From: JACNKJ01 sp964344565
Lineage (GTDB): Bacteria; Krumholzibacteriota; Krumholzibacteriia; JACNKJ01
Assembly (NCBI GenBank): GCA_964344565.1
Contig: CAYFNT010000021.1
Span: 1 to 64,000, forward strand
DNA: 64,000 nucleotides
Direction: 5' to 3'
Shown: positions 1 to 7,310 of the stretch, in pieces
Numbering within the stretch: position 1 is the stretch's first letter
How the letters are laid out: each line of letters opens with the position of its first letter
The notes under the pieces: model-generated
Databases searched by the model: none
Told to the model about the DNA's origin: nothing
What the model saw: the letters and a program-made list of their open reading frames with translations, nothing else
Made by a program: the position numbers and the translations under genes

Positions 1-1643
1 CGGCGCGTTTCACCCTGGACGCCATGCCCGGCAAGCAGATGGCCATCGACGCCGACCTGAACGCGGGGCTCATCGACGAGCGCGAGGCCAGGGAACGACG
101 GGAGCGCATCGGGCGGGAAGCCGACTTCTTCGGGGCCATGGACGGTGCCAGCAAGTTCGTGCGGGGCGACGCCATCGCGGGCATCATCATCACCGTGGTG
201 AACATCCTGGGTGGATTCATCATCGGCGTGGCCCAGCAGGGCATGCCCTTCAGCCAGGCTCTGGGAACCTACACGCTGCTGACCGTGGGTGACGGACTCG
301 TGAGCCAGATTCCCGCGCTCATCATTTCCATCGGCGCGGGCGTGGTGGTCACCCGCGGCCGTAGCGAGCAGGACCTGGGGGACGACTTCCTGCAGCAGAT
401 CTTCAGCCAGTCGCGGGCCCTGGGCATCGCAGGCGCTGCTCTGCTCCTGCTGGGACTGGTTCCCGGACTTCCCAATCTGCCCTTTCTGCTCCTGGGCACC
501 GCGGCCAGCGCGGCGGCCTTCCGGAGCCGAAGCCGCGAGAAGCGCGCGGCCGAGCAGGCGCCCGAGCAGGAGGCCGAGGCTCAGCCCGAGGGCGACCCCC
601 TCGAGGATCCGGCCATCTTCCAGGTAGATCGTTTGGAATGCGAGATCGGCTACGGACTGATCTCCCTGGCCGATGCGAACCGGAGGGGAAACCTGCTGGA
701 GCGGATCACGGGACTGCGGCGGCAACTGGCTCGGGAACTGGGCATCTTCGTGAGTCCCATTCGCATCCGGGACAACATCCAATTGGGCCCCAACGAGTAC
801 GCCATCAAACTCAAGGGAGTGGAACTGGAACGGGGCGAGCTTCTGCCCGGCCACCTGCTCTGCATCGCCTCCCCCGAGGAACGGGGCGACCTCAAGGGCA
901 TCGAGACCCTGGAGCCAGCCTTCAACCTGCCCGCCATCTGGGTCCAGGAAAGCGAGCGCGAGCGCGCCGGCGCCCTGGGTCTCACGGTGGTGGAGCCCAC
1001 GGCCGTGCTGGCAACCCACATGTCCGAGATCATCCGACGCCATGCCGACGAGATCATGACCCGCCAGGACGTGCAGCGCCTGGTGGACGGCGTGCGGGAC
1101 GTGGCGCCCGCACTCGTGGAGGAGCTCATCCCCGGCCAGGTGAAGCTCGGATTCCTGCAGAAGGTGCTGGCCAACCTGCTCCACGAGCGGGTGCCCGTGC
1201 GGGACATGGTGAGCATCCTCGAATCCGTGGGCGACTGGATCGGCCAGAGCCAGAGCAGCGACTTCATCGCGGAGAAGGTCCGCGAAAGCCTGGGGCGCAT
1301 CATCGTGAAGGAGTACTGCGACGAGATGGATCTGCTGAGCGTGATCACGGTGGATCCGGAAATCGAGCAGCTCTTCATGGACGCCCTGGCGCAGTACGGA
1401 GAAACGGGAGGCGTGAGCCTGCCCCCGGAGGCCGCCGACCGTTTCCACAAGGGACTCAGGATCGAAGTTGAAAGATCAGCACAGAGGGGCGTGCAGCCGG
1501 TTCTGCTGGTGAGCAGCCCCATTCGACTCGTCTTCAAGCGCTTCACGGAGACGACACTGCCCGGCCTCGCGGTGCTGGCCTATTCGGAAGTGCCGCTGGG
1601 ACAGGAAGTGAAAGCCACAGGGATGGTGAAGCTCCATGACTAG
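1..1643 (+). CDS. flhA: Flagellar type III export protein FlhA (5' partial)
   Basis: FlhA is the large inner-membrane component of the flagellar export gate; its cytosolic C-terminal ring docks chaperone-substrate complexes. The reading frame is open to the window edge (codons in phase from base 3), so the N-terminal membrane part is missing. Visible are the highly conserved DAMPGKQMAIDADLNAG segment just after the edge, then three or four hydrophobic segments (about residues 45-160 of the visible part), a charged linker, and the long soluble domain ending near 'LPGLAVLAYSEVP'. The last 8 bases overlap the start of flhF, so the two are translationally coupled. Identification is secure from the conserved motif and from the flhF and fliA neighbours. 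Confidence 0.97.
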   Translation, partial: ARFTLDAMPGKQMAIDADLNAGLIDEREARERRERIGREADFFGAMDGASKFVRGDAIAGIIITVVNILGGFIIGVAQQGMPFSQALGTYTLLTVGDGLVSQIPALIISIGAGVVVTRGRSEQDLGDDFLQQIFSQSRALGIAGAALLLLGLVPGLPNLPFLLLGTAASAAAFRSRSREKRAAEQAPEQEAEAQPEGDPLEDPAIFQVDRLECEIGYGLISLADANRRGNLLERITGLRRQLARELGIFVSPIRIRDNIQLGPNEYAIKLKGVELERGELLPGHLLCIASPEERGDLKGIETLEPAFNLPAIWVQESERERAGALGLTVVEPTAVLATHMSEIIRRHADEIMTRQDVQRLVDGVRDVAPALVEELIPGQVKLGFLQKVLANLLHERVPVRDMVSILESVGDWIGQSQSSDFIAEKVRESLGRIIVKEYCDEMDLLSVITVDPEIEQLFMDALAQYGETGGVSLPPEAADRFHKGLRIEVERSAQRGVQPVLLVSSPIRLVFKRFTETTLPGLAVLAYSEVPLGQEVKATGMVKLHD

Positions 1644-2730
1644 GGAAAAGATCCTCGCCGACGACATGAACGAGGCCCTCCGGGAAGTGAAGGAGCGCTT
1701 CGGATCCGAGGCCTACATCCTCGAAACGCGCACGGTACGGGAGCGCATTCCCGGCAGCATGAACTCCAGGAAGCAGGTGGAACTCACCGTCAGCCTCGCG
1801 GCTCCGCCGCAGGTGGAACGGGAGGAACTGCCGCCCCTTCAGCTGGGCAAGGACGGCCGCTTCGTGAGCGAGGCGCCCAGCCTCGAATCGGAGCTGCTCC
1901 GGCTCGACACGCTCCTCACCGAGATCGAGGAGCACGAGGAGCGGCTCGAGAAGATGGACAAGCAGGGCTATCCCCTCGAAAGGGAGCTGCGGGCATGGGG
2001 CCTCTTCGACGGCACCATCGACCGGCTCGCTCGCGACTTCGAACAGGAGGTACCCGAGGTGGACCAGAGCGATCCGCAGGTCGCCCTCGACCGCCTGTCC
2101 GGGATGCTCCGCTGCGTGGGCAAGATGCAGGTGGCGGACCTTCGGGGCATCCATGCCCTGACGGGTCCTCCCGGAGTGGGCAAGACCAGCCTGGCCCTCA
2201 AGCTCGCCGACCGGGTCACCGGAAGCGGCGCGCGGGTGGCCTTTCTGGCCTTCGGTCCCCGGCATGCTGGCGAGGTGGCCCGGCTCGAAGAGGCCTCCCG
2301 TCGCCTGGGATTCGAGGTGGCATTGGCCGAGGACGAGAACACGCTCATGGGCGCCGTGCGCCATCTGATGAGCCGAGACCTCATCCTTCTGGACATGCCG
2401 CCTCTGGAGGACACCCAGTGGGACCTCCTCGAAAAGGTGGAGGAGGCCCTTCATCGGGAACCCGTGTTCAGGCATCTGGTGGTGGCCGCGGACGGCGGTT
2501 GGCGCGACCTGGAAGGCGCGGCCGGTGCCGCCGACTTCCTGGCCATGACCCGAGCCGATCGAGACGCGGCCCTGCGACCCGCGTTGGACCTGTTGCCCCT
2601 GGGCGAATTCAATCTGGGCTTCGTCTCTTCGGGAGGCGACGTGGATTCGCCCCTCGAGGTGGCCAGCGCCGAGAACATGACCGGTCCCCTGGAGCAGAGG
2701 GTCCTGCGCCGGCAGGCCATGAACGGTTAG
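1636..2730 (+). CDS. flhF: FlhF-like SRP-family GTPase with eroded G motifs
   Basis: FlhF is the third SRP-type GTPase and places or numbers polar flagella. The 364-residue product has the usual FlhF N-terminus (basic, 'EALREVKERFGSEAYILETR'), an acidic linker and an NG domain. The P-loop GPPGVGKT is intact (residues 177-184). The other SRP-GTPase signatures are not: the DTYR-type G2 motif reads FGPR, the DTAG-type G3 motif reads DMPP (from D253), and the TKxD-type G4 motif reads TRAD (305-308). It starts inside the end of flhA (8-base overlap) and is followed after 10 bases by a small membrane gene rather than flhG. Family assignment is firm from context and architecture; whether it still hydrolyses GTP is open. 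Confidence 0.9.
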   Translation: MTREKILADDMNEALREVKERFGSEAYILETRTVRERIPGSMNSRKQVELTVSLAAPPQVEREELPPLQLGKDGRFVSEAPSLESELLRLDTLLTEIEEHEERLEKMDKQGYPLERELRAWGLFDGTIDRLARDFEQEVPEVDQSDPQVALDRLSGMLRCVGKMQVADLRGIHALTGPPGVGKTSLALKLADRVTGSGARVAFLAFGPRHAGEVARLEEASRRLGFEVALAEDENTLMGAVRHLMSRDLILLDMPPLEDTQWDLLEKVEEALHREPVFRHLVVAADGGWRDLEGAAGAADFLAMTRADRDAALRPALDLLPLGEFNLGFVSSGGDVDSPLEVASAENMTGPLEQRVLRRQAMNG

Positions 2731-2740
2731 GGGAGTCGTC

Positions 2741-3046
2741 ATGAAGCGATTCAAGTGGGTATCCAGGGTCAGCTTTTTCGGGGGATTCCTCACCTACATG
2801 GGAGCCTCCTTCGGCGGCCTGGATCTTCTTTCGGCCATGGAGAAGGCGCTTCTGGCCACGGTGGTGCTCTACGGCCTCGGGGTCTTCGGGATCATGGCCT
2901 ATTACCAGGTCACCATCCACATGGCCAAGCCCAAGGAAGAGGAATCTCGAGATAGTGATCCGACTGGCATGCCCCCCGGCCATGGCACAGATGGTGCAAG
3001 CTGGGAAGGGGATCAGGCAGCACCTGGGAACAGCCTCCAGCAGTGA
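2741..3046 (+). CDS. Small two-helix membrane protein between flhF and fliA
   Basis: A 101-residue product that I do not recognise. It has two hydrophobic stretches (about residues 9-26 and 36-58, the second ending 'YGLGVFGIMAYYQ'), then a short charged segment (AKPKEEESRD) and a polar Gly/Pro-rich tail. A good ribosome site (AGGGGAG) precedes the ATG. It lies in the flagellar operon exactly where flhG often sits, so a role in flagellar assembly or placement is inferred from context only. From about base 2951 the third-position G/C content of this frame drops (17 of 31 codons) while the next frame looks more codon-like (23 of 31). The tail may therefore be frameshifted or poorly conserved. 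Confidence 0.75.
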   Translation: MKRFKWVSRVSFFGGFLTYMGASFGGLDLLSAMEKALLATVVLYGLGVFGIMAYYQVTIHMAKPKEEESRDSDPTGMPPGHGTDGASWEGDQAAPGNSLQQ

Positions 3047-3065
3047 GTGAGGAGAAGCACTCAAC

Positions 3066-3878
3066 TTGACTTACGTCAATGACTTGTGGAGTTCCTACCT
3101 AAGGGACCCAAACCCTCGAGACCGGGAAAGACTGGTCCTGAATTACCTGGGACTGGTCAAGTACGTCGCGGGCCGCCTGGCGGCCGGATTGCCCGATTTC
3201 GTGGATATGGACGACCTGGTCGGAGCGGGCATGATGGGCCTCATGAAGGCCATCGAGTCCTACGATCCCGACAAGGAAGTCAAGTTCGAGACCTACGCCC
3301 TGCCGCGGATCCGCGGAGCCATGCTCGACGAGCTCCGAAGCCTGGACTGGTTCCCCCGGTCCATCCGTCGCAAGGCGCGCCTCCTGAACAACGCCACCGA
3401 GGAGCTGGAAGGCATCCTCGGACGCAGTCCCACCGACGGCGAACTGGCCCGTCATCTGGATCTGGATCTGGCCGATTTCTATCGGCTCGTGGGAGAGATT
3501 TCGCGCAGCAATCTGCTTTCCCTCGAGGAAGAGGTTCGAACGCGGAACGACGGAACCTACACCACGGTGCGAGACATGCTGCCGGACGCGAAACTCCTGA
3601 AGGCCGACGAGGTGCTGGCCGAAAAGGAATTGAAGGAGCTGCTCGTGGAAACGCTGCGGGGAATGCCCGAGCGCGAGCGGCTGGTCTTGACTCTTTACTA
3701 TTTCGAAGAATTGACCCTGGCTGAAATCGGAGAATCTCTGGGCGTGACCGAAAGCCGCATCTGCCAGATTCATGGCAAGGCGGTGCGGCGCCTTCGCACT
3801 CGAGTACGCGAACGGACCCGCGAGTCGGCCCAGCCTCGCATCACGCGAAAGGAGGGCCGAAAGGTCCTGTCATCGTGA
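3066..3878 (+). CDS. fliA: Flagellar sigma factor (sigma28, FliA/SigD type)
   Basis: A 270-residue alternative sigma factor for late flagellar and chemotaxis genes. Region 2 is clear (LVLNYLGLVKYVAGRLA, then the DDLVGAGMMGLMKAIESYDP core), followed by 'FETYALPRIRGAMLDELR', characteristic of the FliA/WhiG group. Region 3 comes next, and region 4 carries the helix-turn-helix 'LTLAEIGESLGVTESRICQIH'. The start codon is TTG, 19 bases after the preceding gene, with GGAG 11 bases upstream; no in-frame ATG nearby would preserve region 1.2/2. Its position in the flhA-flhF cluster is typical. No FlgM anti-sigma factor is visible in the window. Confidence 0.95.
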   Translation: MTYVNDLWSSYLRDPNPRDRERLVLNYLGLVKYVAGRLAAGLPDFVDMDDLVGAGMMGLMKAIESYDPDKEVKFETYALPRIRGAMLDELRSLDWFPRSIRRKARLLNNATEELEGILGRSPTDGELARHLDLDLADFYRLVGEISRSNLLSLEEEVRTRNDGTYTTVRDMLPDAKLLKADEVLAEKELKELLVETLRGMPERERLVLTLYYFEELTLAEIGESLGVTESRICQIHGKAVRRLRTRVRERTRESAQPRITRKEGRKVLSS

Positions 3879-3891
3879 TTTGGAGGGGAAA

Positions 3892-4128
3892 ATGGAGAAT
3901 GTCAAGAAACTCCCGAGTACCCAAGGAATCGCCAACCCCATAGGAAAGTCCCGGCGGGATCGTCCCAAGGGCAGGGACGACGAAAACCTGGAGAAGGCGC
4001 GCAAGCGCCGCAAGCAGCAGGAACAGAACGAAGCCCAGCGCTTCGAACAGGAAGGCAGCGAGAACGAATCCCGGGAACAGGCGCCCGAGGAGAACGAGCG
4101 AGGACAGCTGCTGGACGAGAAAGCCTGA
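3892..4128 (+). CDS. Small highly charged coiled-coil protein, unknown
   Basis: A 78-residue product with no recognised domain. The start is the ATG directly after a GGAGGGG ribosome site; an in-frame open stretch continues upstream but overlaps fliA and is not needed. The N-terminal part contains 'PSTQGIANPIGKSRRDRPKG'. The rest is nearly all charged or Gln (KARKRRKQQEQNEAQRFEQE) and predicted helical or disordered, with no membrane segment. It follows fliA by 13 bases and precedes another small gene by 20 bases, so it probably belongs to the flagellar transcript. A role as a motility accessory or nucleic-acid/protein adaptor is only a guess from charge and place. Confidence 0.65.
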   Translation: MENVKKLPSTQGIANPIGKSRRDRPKGRDDENLEKARKRRKQQEQNEAQRFEQEGSENESREQAPEENERGQLLDEKA

Positions 4129-4148
4129 GAAGCCGAACGAGGAGCAAC

Positions 4149-4502
4149 ATGGAATGGATGCCCGAGGCCCTGGGTGGGCTGCTTGACGGTCACGGAAAGC
4201 AGCTTCTCATCGCCGCCGAACTGGCGGTGCTGGGGACACTGTTCATGGTCCTGGTCTATCGTCTGAAGCTGCGTCGCGACGGTCGCCGGGGGGATTCGGA
4301 AATTCCGCCGAAGCCCGCCATGCCCCAGGCCGAAGTGAAGGCCCTCTACGAGCAGGAATCCGAACTCTCTCCCGAGAGCTTCGCCATGGATGCCCTGGAG
4401 GATCCGCCCACGGATAACGAGAGTTGCCCTCCGGAGCTCAGCCGCCGCATCGACAAGCTCGAGGAAAGGGTGAGGGGACTGGCCCTCCGCGCCCGCGGCT
4501 GA
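4149..4502 (+). CDS. Single-pass membrane protein, unknown
   Basis: A 117-residue product with one membrane helix (about residues 18-38, 'LLIAAELAVLGTLFMVLVY'), a basic stop-transfer stretch (RLKLRRDGRR), a Pro-rich acidic linker and a C-terminal amphipathic helix ('RRIDKLEERVRGLALRARG'). A GAGGAG ribosome site lies just upstream of the ATG. It is the last gene of the run that starts with flhA; the next gene has its own promoter. The layout (anchor plus cytosolic coil) resembles small scaffolding proteins, but I cannot name a family. Confidence 0.7.
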   Translation: MEWMPEALGGLLDGHGKQLLIAAELAVLGTLFMVLVYRLKLRRDGRRGDSEIPPKPAMPQAEVKALYEQESELSPESFAMDALEDPPTDNESCPPELSRRIDKLEERVRGLALRARG

Positions 4503-4507
4503 TGCCT

Positions 4508-4536
4508 TGACATTTTCCCCGCTCCGCGCTTTCATT
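4508..4536 (+). promoter_or_regulatory. Sigma70-type promoter for the sigma54-dependent regulator gene
   Basis: A perfect TTGACA (4508-4513), a 17-base spacer, then TTTCAT (4531-4536, four of six matches to the -10 consensus). It starts 5 bases after the preceding stop codon and gives a leader of about 50 bases before the regulator start. Confidence 0.45.
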
Positions 4537-4543
4537 ACCGTGT

Positions 4544-4586
4544 CAAGATGACATATTCGAGCGCGACCTCTTTGCGCGCATCTTGA
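4544..4586 (+). promoter_or_regulatory. Inverted repeat in the regulator leader next to its ribosome site
   Basis: TCAAGATG (4544-4551) and CATCTTGA (4579-4586) form an exact 8-base inverted repeat. Inside lies a second GCGC-type stem (4561-4565 with 4575-4579, sharing one base with the outer arm). The right arm ends immediately before the AGAAGG ribosome site. It could be an operator, for example for autoregulation, or an RNA hairpin limiting translation; sequence alone does not decide. Confidence 0.4.
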
Positions 4587-4592
4587 AGAAGG

Positions 4593-6107
4593 ATGCCCAA
4601 GCTCATGCCCGACACGGTATTACTGATATCCAAGGACGAGGAGCTGCTCCGTCAAATCGGCAACTGGGACCGTCTCGAGGGAGCCGATCTCATGCCGGTG
4701 GAAGAGCCGGGCGAGGCCTACAGCCTGCTCGAAGAGCTCGATCCTCTCATCCTCGTCATCGACCGGCGCGCCACGCCGCAGAGCCCACTGTCCCTCATCC
4801 GGAAGATCCACCGACGCTACCCGCATCTGGAGATCGCCCTCATGGAGAGCGAACGCTCCGACAAGGTACGGGAGGCCGAGAAGCGGGCCGGGGTGGATCA
4901 CTTCATCGAGTTGCCCCTCTCCGAGCGGGACCTCAAACTGCTCATGGCGCGACGAATCCGGCTCCAGCGCTTCCGCCGCGTCTCCGGAATGGTGGGGCGC
5001 AGCGATCGATTCGCCCAGATCATCGAGATGATCCTGCACATCGCCGGAACCGAGATCAGCGTGCTGGTCACCGGCGAAAGCGGCACGGGCAAGGAACTGG
5101 TCGCCAAGACCCTTCATGAGCATTCCCGGCGCAAGGACGGTCCCTTCCTCGCCCTCAATTGCGGAGCTCTGCCCGAAGGCACCCTGGAAAGCGAACTCTT
5201 CGGACATGAGAAAGGCGCCTTCACCGGCGCCCAGTCCTCCCATGCGGGTCACTTCCAACGGGCGGACGGCGGCACCCTCTTCCTGGACGAGATCGGCGAG
5301 ATCTCCCACTCCATGCAGATCCGCCTGCTGCGGGTGCTGGAGACCGGCGAGTTCCTGCGCATGGGAGGCAGCAAGGCCATCCAGACCGACGTGCGATTGG
5401 TGGCCGCCACCAATCGGGATCTCGAACTCGAGGTGCGGGAAGGTCGCTTCCGGCGGGACCTGCTGCATCGCATCAAGGTCTTCGAGCTGCGCCTGCCCGC
5501 GCTGCGGGAACGGCGCGAAGACATCCCGCTTCTGGTCGAGCATTTCATCCGCGAGACCGACTCCCGCGAGGGCACCGGTCAGCTGGAGGTGGACGACGAA
5601 CTCATGGCGCTGCTCAGCGGAGCGCCCTGGCCTGGGAACATCCGCGAGTTGAGGAACGTCGTGCAGCGCATGTGCATCATGGCCACCGGGAAGCGGCTGA
5701 ACATCCGGGATCTCCCCGAAGACTTCCTGGGCGGCGATCCGGTGCAGACGGGCGGGAACCTTCCCGTGCCCCTGAATCTGAATCCCGAGGAAGCCGAGCG
5801 CGAGTTGCTCTATCGCTCCATCCTTTCGCTGAGGGAAGACGTGAAATCGGTGCTCGAGATCCTGCGGCGATTCCAGGTGCAGATGGAGGGCGACGATATC
5901 CCCGCCGCCATGGGCGAGAAGCTGTCCGCCGCCCGTTTCGGGAGGGACCTGAGCAACCACGAGAGCCCTCGCCGCCTGGAGGACGTGGAACGCGAGATGA
6001 TCCAGCGGGCCCTGGAGGAGCATCGGGGTCATCGGCGCCGGGCCGCCGAGCAATTGGGAATCAGCGAACGGACACTCTACCGCAAGATCAAGGATTTCGG
6101 ACTCTAG
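4593..6107 (+). CDS. NtrC-family sigma54-dependent regulator with degenerate receiver
   Basis: A 504-residue enhancer-binding protein. Domains in order: a receiver-like fold (1-120), an AAA+ sigma54-interaction domain and a C-terminal Fis-type helix-turn-helix (last 40 residues, ending 'ISERTLYRKIKDFGL'). The AAA+ domain is complete: Walker A GESGTGKE (161-168), the sigma54 loop GAFTGA (208-213), Walker B FLDEIGE (230-236). In the receiver an Asp is present (D57) but out of the usual D-x-x-x-P spacing. The conserved Lys of the 'KP' motif is Leu (L107-P108), so normal phosphotransfer is doubtful. ATG at 4593 directly abuts the ribosome site; ATG 4605 would be better spaced and removes only four residues. 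Placement after flagellar genes suggests, but does not prove, motility control. Confidence 0.9.
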   Translation: MPKLMPDTVLLISKDEELLRQIGNWDRLEGADLMPVEEPGEAYSLLEELDPLILVIDRRATPQSPLSLIRKIHRRYPHLEIALMESERSDKVREAEKRAGVDHFIELPLSERDLKLLMARRIRLQRFRRVSGMVGRSDRFAQIIEMILHIAGTEISVLVTGESGTGKELVAKTLHEHSRRKDGPFLALNCGALPEGTLESELFGHEKGAFTGAQSSHAGHFQRADGGTLFLDEIGEISHSMQIRLLRVLETGEFLRMGGSKAIQTDVRLVAATNRDLELEVREGRFRRDLLHRIKVFELRLPALRERREDIPLLVEHFIRETDSREGTGQLEVDDELMALLSGAPWPGNIRELRNVVQRMCIMATGKRLNIRDLPEDFLGGDPVQTGGNLPVPLNLNPEEAERELLYRSILSLREDVKSVLEILRRFQVQMEGDDIPAAMGEKLSAARFGRDLSNHESPRRLEDVEREMIQRALEEHRGHRRRAAEQLGISERTLYRKIKDFGL

Positions 6108-6112
6108 CAGGC

Positions 6113-6189
6113 TGTTGAAAATCATTGGCCTCGCCAGGCGGCCTGAACTATCATCCGGCATCCCCGGCGTGCAGGCCGGGTTTTCAACA
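6113..6189 (+). repeat. 77-base imperfect inverted repeat between regulator and PorV-like gene
   Basis: TGTTGAAAA (6113-6121) and TTTTCAACA (6181-6189) are exact inverted copies flanking about 60 bases. A second, inner stem GGCCT/AGGCC (6127-6131 with 6173-6177) supports a folded structure. The right arm ends at the ribosome site of the next gene. It may be a terminator of the regulator gene, an RNA leader of the porin-like gene, or a small inverted-repeat element. A TTGGCC-N18-TATCAT promoter candidate (6125-6154) lies within it. Confidence 0.45.
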
Positions 6190-6206
6190 AAGGAAAGGGA
6201 AGCCCC

Positions 6207-7250
6207 ATGAGAGGAAACGCAAAGCCCCTGCTGCTCTTTCTCGCTTTGCTCCTGATCGTCCCGGCCGCCTCGGCCACCAAGTATTCCGGCGATTTCATGT
6301 CCAAGGGACTGGACGCGCGGTCTCTCGCCATGGGCGGCGCCTTCTCGGCCGTGGCCGACGACCTCGGCGCCCTGCATCACAATCCCGCGGGGCTGGCTTT
6401 CCAGCGGGGATCCCGTCTGGGCTTCATGCACGACGAGCGTTTCGCGGGGCAGGTCCAGGTAGATCGTCTGGCCTACTTCCACGAGGTCCACTTCAAGGGA
6501 CGTGACGGCGCCCTGGCCTTCGACGTGCTACGGGTGGGGGTGAGGGACATCCTCTTCACCGAGGATCATCCCTACAACGATCTCAACGAGAACGGCGAGT
6601 TCGACGGCATCGAAGAGCTTCCCGACACATTCGACCCGCGTTACTTCCGCAACGAGAGCGACCAGGAATGGCTCTTCCGCGGCTTCTACGCCCGGACCCT
6701 GGGCGATTGGGCGCTTTCCGGCGGCGTGAAGGTGATCTATCAGGGCGTGGGCGACTACAGCAGTTTCGGTTTCGGCATGGACGCCGGCATCATGGCGCCG
6801 CCTCTTCCCGGCGATGTTCGTTTCGGAATGAGGATCGCCGACTTCACCGGCACCTTCATCGCCTGGAGCACCGGCGTGCAGGAAGTGGTCACGCCCTCGC
6901 TGCATCCGGGACTCGCATGGAGTCACGACTTCGACTCCCTAGGCGCCATGCTGCTGCTGGCGGCCGATCTCGAGATCCGTTTCGATGGTCTAGACACCGC
7001 CGCCGTATGGGCCAGCGGCAAGGCCAGCGCCGATCCGCATCTGGGCATGGAACTGGTGCTCGCCGAGGCGGTGGCCCTGCGCGCGGGCATCGATCGCGAA
7101 GACTGGTCCCTCGGCGGGGGCCTCAATCTGGCCCGCTACGATCAAGGTCTCTGGGGACTGCCCATCGCGAACTTGAGTCTGGACTACGCCTTCGGATCCC
7201 ACGAAGACCTGGGCGGCAGCCATCGCGTGGGCATGGGCCTGGGCTTCTAG
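6207..7250 (+). CDS. PorV/UPF0164-like outer-membrane beta-barrel protein
   Basis: A 347-residue exported protein. A signal peptide (about 1-23, LLLFLALLLIVPAASA) is followed by the hallmark of the PorV/PorQ/UPF0164 group: 'GLDARSLAMGGAFSAVADD' and a nearby 'HHNPAGLA'. The remainder alternates polar and hydrophobic residues as expected for outer-membrane strands and ends in Phe (GLGF). In Bacteroidota PorV is a type IX secretion shuttle, but this superfamily is broad in FCB-type bacteria and most members have no assigned substrate. No other T9SS gene is in the window, so secretion is not claimed. Strong AAGGAAAGGG ribosome site. Confidence 0.8.
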   Translation: MRGNAKPLLLFLALLLIVPAASATKYSGDFMSKGLDARSLAMGGAFSAVADDLGALHHNPAGLAFQRGSRLGFMHDERFAGQVQVDRLAYFHEVHFKGRDGALAFDVLRVGVRDILFTEDHPYNDLNENGEFDGIEELPDTFDPRYFRNESDQEWLFRGFYARTLGDWALSGGVKVIYQGVGDYSSFGFGMDAGIMAPPLPGDVRFGMRIADFTGTFIAWSTGVQEVVTPSLHPGLAWSHDFDSLGAMLLLAADLEIRFDGLDTAAVWASGKASADPHLGMELVLAEAVALRAGIDREDWSLGGGLNLARYDQGLWGLPIANLSLDYAFGSHEDLGGSHRVGMGLGF

Positions 7251-7264
7251 TCCCGCCCCAACGA

Positions 7265-7296
7265 AAAAGCCGCCCACCTTCCGGCGGGCGGCTTTT
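7265..7296. terminator. Bidirectional terminator between convergent genes
   Basis: An 11-base perfect stem AAAAGCCGCCC (7265-7275) / GGGCGGCTTTT (7286-7296) with a 10-base loop. It is flanked by A-run and T-run on the two sides, so it can end both the PorV-like gene and the oppositely oriented transglycosylase gene. Confidence 0.85.
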
Positions 7297-7310
7297 CCAT
7301 TTCCAGTAAA

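Noticed and set aside
2955..3050. A 31-codon gene before fliA starting at GTG
   Set aside because: Too short, no recognisable family and a poorly spaced ribosome site. It is reported only as a codon-bias oddity.
6127..6140. A sigma54 (-24/-12) promoter before the PorV-like gene
   Set aside because: The GG and GC dinucleotides are spaced nine, not ten, bases apart and the flanking consensus is poor.
6113..6189. An insertion sequence suggested by the AGGCTGTTGAAAA terminus
   Set aside because: There is no transposase frame between the repeats, no visible target duplication and only 77 bases. It is kept as a structured repeat, not called as a mobile element.
4620..6491. A 623-codon antisense frame across the sigma54 regulator
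   Set aside because: Shadow of the regulator gene; it shows no start signal and has biased low-complexity composition.
6207..7250. Type IX secretion system based on the PorV-like protein
   Set aside because: PorV homologues are widespread without T9SS, and no PorU, SprA or gliding genes, or C-terminal sorting domains, are visible here.
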